Source of the DNA: Betaproteobacteria bacterium
GTDB lineage: Bacteria; Pseudomonadota; Gammaproteobacteria; Burkholderiales; Burkholderiaceae_C
DNA: 64,000 nt
Direction: 5' to 3'
NCBI GenBank assembly: GCA_009919175.1
Contig: RGCL01000001.1
Location: forward strand, 47,772-111,771
Position numbers and translations under genes: made by a program. Below, in pieces: positions 63,177-64,000 of the stretch. The notes beneath the pieces were generated by a model. That model saw only the letters and a program-made list of their open reading frames with translations, searched no databases and had not been told where the DNA came from. Numbering within the stretch: position 1 is the stretch's first letter; every line of letters begins with the position of its first letter.

Positions 63177-63190
63177 TGCACTTTAATGCA
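63177..63190 (-). promoter_or_regulatory. Putative BoxR operator before boxR
   Basis: The minus strand reads TGCATTAAAGTGCA, a perfect TGCA-N6-TGCA box 4 bases upstream of the boxR start codon. It lies in the 28-base gap to mrp and suggests autoregulation. Confidence 0.6.
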
Positions 63191-63201
63191 TAACCACGGC
63201 A

Positions 63202-64000
63202 TCACGTCTTGGAGATCTTGATGGTGGGGAAGGCGCGCTTGTGGTCCGCCGACACCTCACCCACGCGCGCCCACACGGCGCGGGCAATGTCGAGGTAATG
63301 CGCGCTCAAAGGCCCTTTGGGGTCTGCGACCACGGTGGGCTGGCCTGAATCAGCTTGTTCACGGATGCGGATGTCCAGCGGCAAGGCACCCAGCACCCGG
63401 GCACCAATGTCCTTGGCCAGGCGCTGCGCCCCGAGTTGCCCAAAGATGTGCTCCTCGTGCCCACACTGGCTGCAAATGTGAACGGCCATGTTCTCCACCA
63501 ACCCCAGGATGGGCACGCCCACCTTTTCAAACATGGCCACGCCCTTGCGGGCATCGATCAGCGCCAAATCCTGCGGGGTGGTGACGATGATCGCGCCCGT
63601 GAGCGGCACGCGCTGGCTGAGCGACAACTGGATGTCCCCAGTGCCCGGTGGCATGTCCACGATGAGCACATCCAGGTTGTCCCACCGGGTTTGGTGCAAA
63701 AGCTGATCCAGGGCTTGCGAAGCCATGGGGCCACGCCAGATCATGGCCTGGCTGGGTGGCACCAGAAAGCCAATCGACATCAGTTGCAGGCCATGGCGCT
63801 GCATGGGCAACATGAATTTGTCGTCCTGGGTTTTGGGCTTGCCCTCCACCCCGAACAACACGGCGAGGCTGGGGCCGTAAATGTCCGCGTCCAGAATGCC
63901 CACGCGGTGGCCCAGTTGGCTCAAGGCCAAGGCCAGATTGGCCGCAGTGGTGCTCTTGCCCACCCCACCCTTGCCCGAGGCCACGGCCACGATGTGCTTG
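63202..64000 (-). CDS. mrp: Iron-sulfur cluster carrier ATPase Mrp/ApbC, C-terminal part
   Basis: P-loop ATPase that carries and transfers Fe-S clusters. The visible 265 residues cover the ATPase: Walker A GKGGVGKSTTAANLAL, DADIYGPSLAVLFG, and the cluster-binding CSQCGHEEHIFG. The N-terminal DUF59/MIP18-like domain lies beyond the right edge, so the gene is partial. It ends 28 bases before the boxR start on the same strand. Confidence 0.94.
   Translation of the reverse strand, partial: KHIVAVASGKGGVGKSTTAANLALALSQLGHRVGILDADIYGPSLAVLFGVEGKPKTQDDKFMLPMQRHGLQLMSIGFLVPPSQAMIWRGPMASQALDQLLHQTRWDNLDVLIVDMPPGTGDIQLSLSQRVPLTGAIIVTTPQDLALIDARKGVAMFEKVGVPILGLVENMAVHICSQCGHEEHIFGQLGAQRLAKDIGARVLGALPLDIRIREQADSGQPTVVADPKGPLSAHYLDIARAVWARVGEVSADHKRAFPTIKISKT

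Overview
The window is high-GC DNA from a motile, aerobic, heterotrophic bacterium. The gene content (polar-type flagellar cluster with FlhF/FlhG, DUF3422, RpfE-type gene beside recJ, aerobic benzoyl-CoA box pathway with BoxR, full system I cytochrome c maturation) points to a betaproteobacterium of the order Burkholderiales, probably Comamonadaceae-like. That placement is inference from gene content; no rRNA gene is present.

Bases 1-27670 are a nearly unbroken flagellar island. On the minus strand flgB-C-D-E-F-G-H build rod, hook and rings; flgE is about three times the usual length. A LysM/lytic-transglycosylase-like gene sits between flgB and the divergent flgA-flgM-flgN. Next comes a minus-strand operon flgP-flgT-(small LysM gene)-fliK-like-flhB-like, coding for outer (H-ring type) basal-body parts and secretion-control paralogues. 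It is followed by a receiver-less sigma-54 activator (+), motA-motB and fliS (-), an unknown membrane protein, fliA, flhG, flhF, flhA (-), and fliK-fliL-fliM-fliN (+), closed by a strong terminator. fliOPQR, fliC and fliD are not in the window. Readable promoters suggest a cascade: sigma-54 (-24/-12) sites precede flgB, flgA, flhA and fliK, and sigma-28 sites with identical N11 spacing precede flgM, fliS and flgP.

Bases 27683-49634 are housekeeping and accessory genes: a cupin, a membrane-anchored alpha-carbonic anhydrase with a coiled-coil stalk, miaB followed by two REP-like palindromes, a quinone oxidoreductase, three EamA-type exporters, an SDR protein without the usual Tyr/Lys motif, gamma-glutamyltransferase, DUF3422, an acetyltransferase/spermidine-synthase-like/tatD overlap cluster, lolCD, an RpfE-type gene with recJ, a PHP phosphoesterase with yciO, an M50 protease, trpS and an orphan LuxR-type response regulator.

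Bases 49639-56699 hold the complete ccmABCDEFGHI operon on the minus strand. Bases 56770-57660 hold the C-terminal remnant of a large calcium-binding/RTX-type protein. Bases 57674-63173 encode aerobic benzoyl-CoA degradation (boxC-boxB-boxA, with boxR upstream), with TGCA-N6-TGCA operators around the boxC promoter and in front of boxR. The window ends inside mrp/apbC. No stretch longer than about 180 bases lacks a gene or recognisable site. I recognised no tRNA, rRNA, CRISPR array, insertion sequence or prophage.
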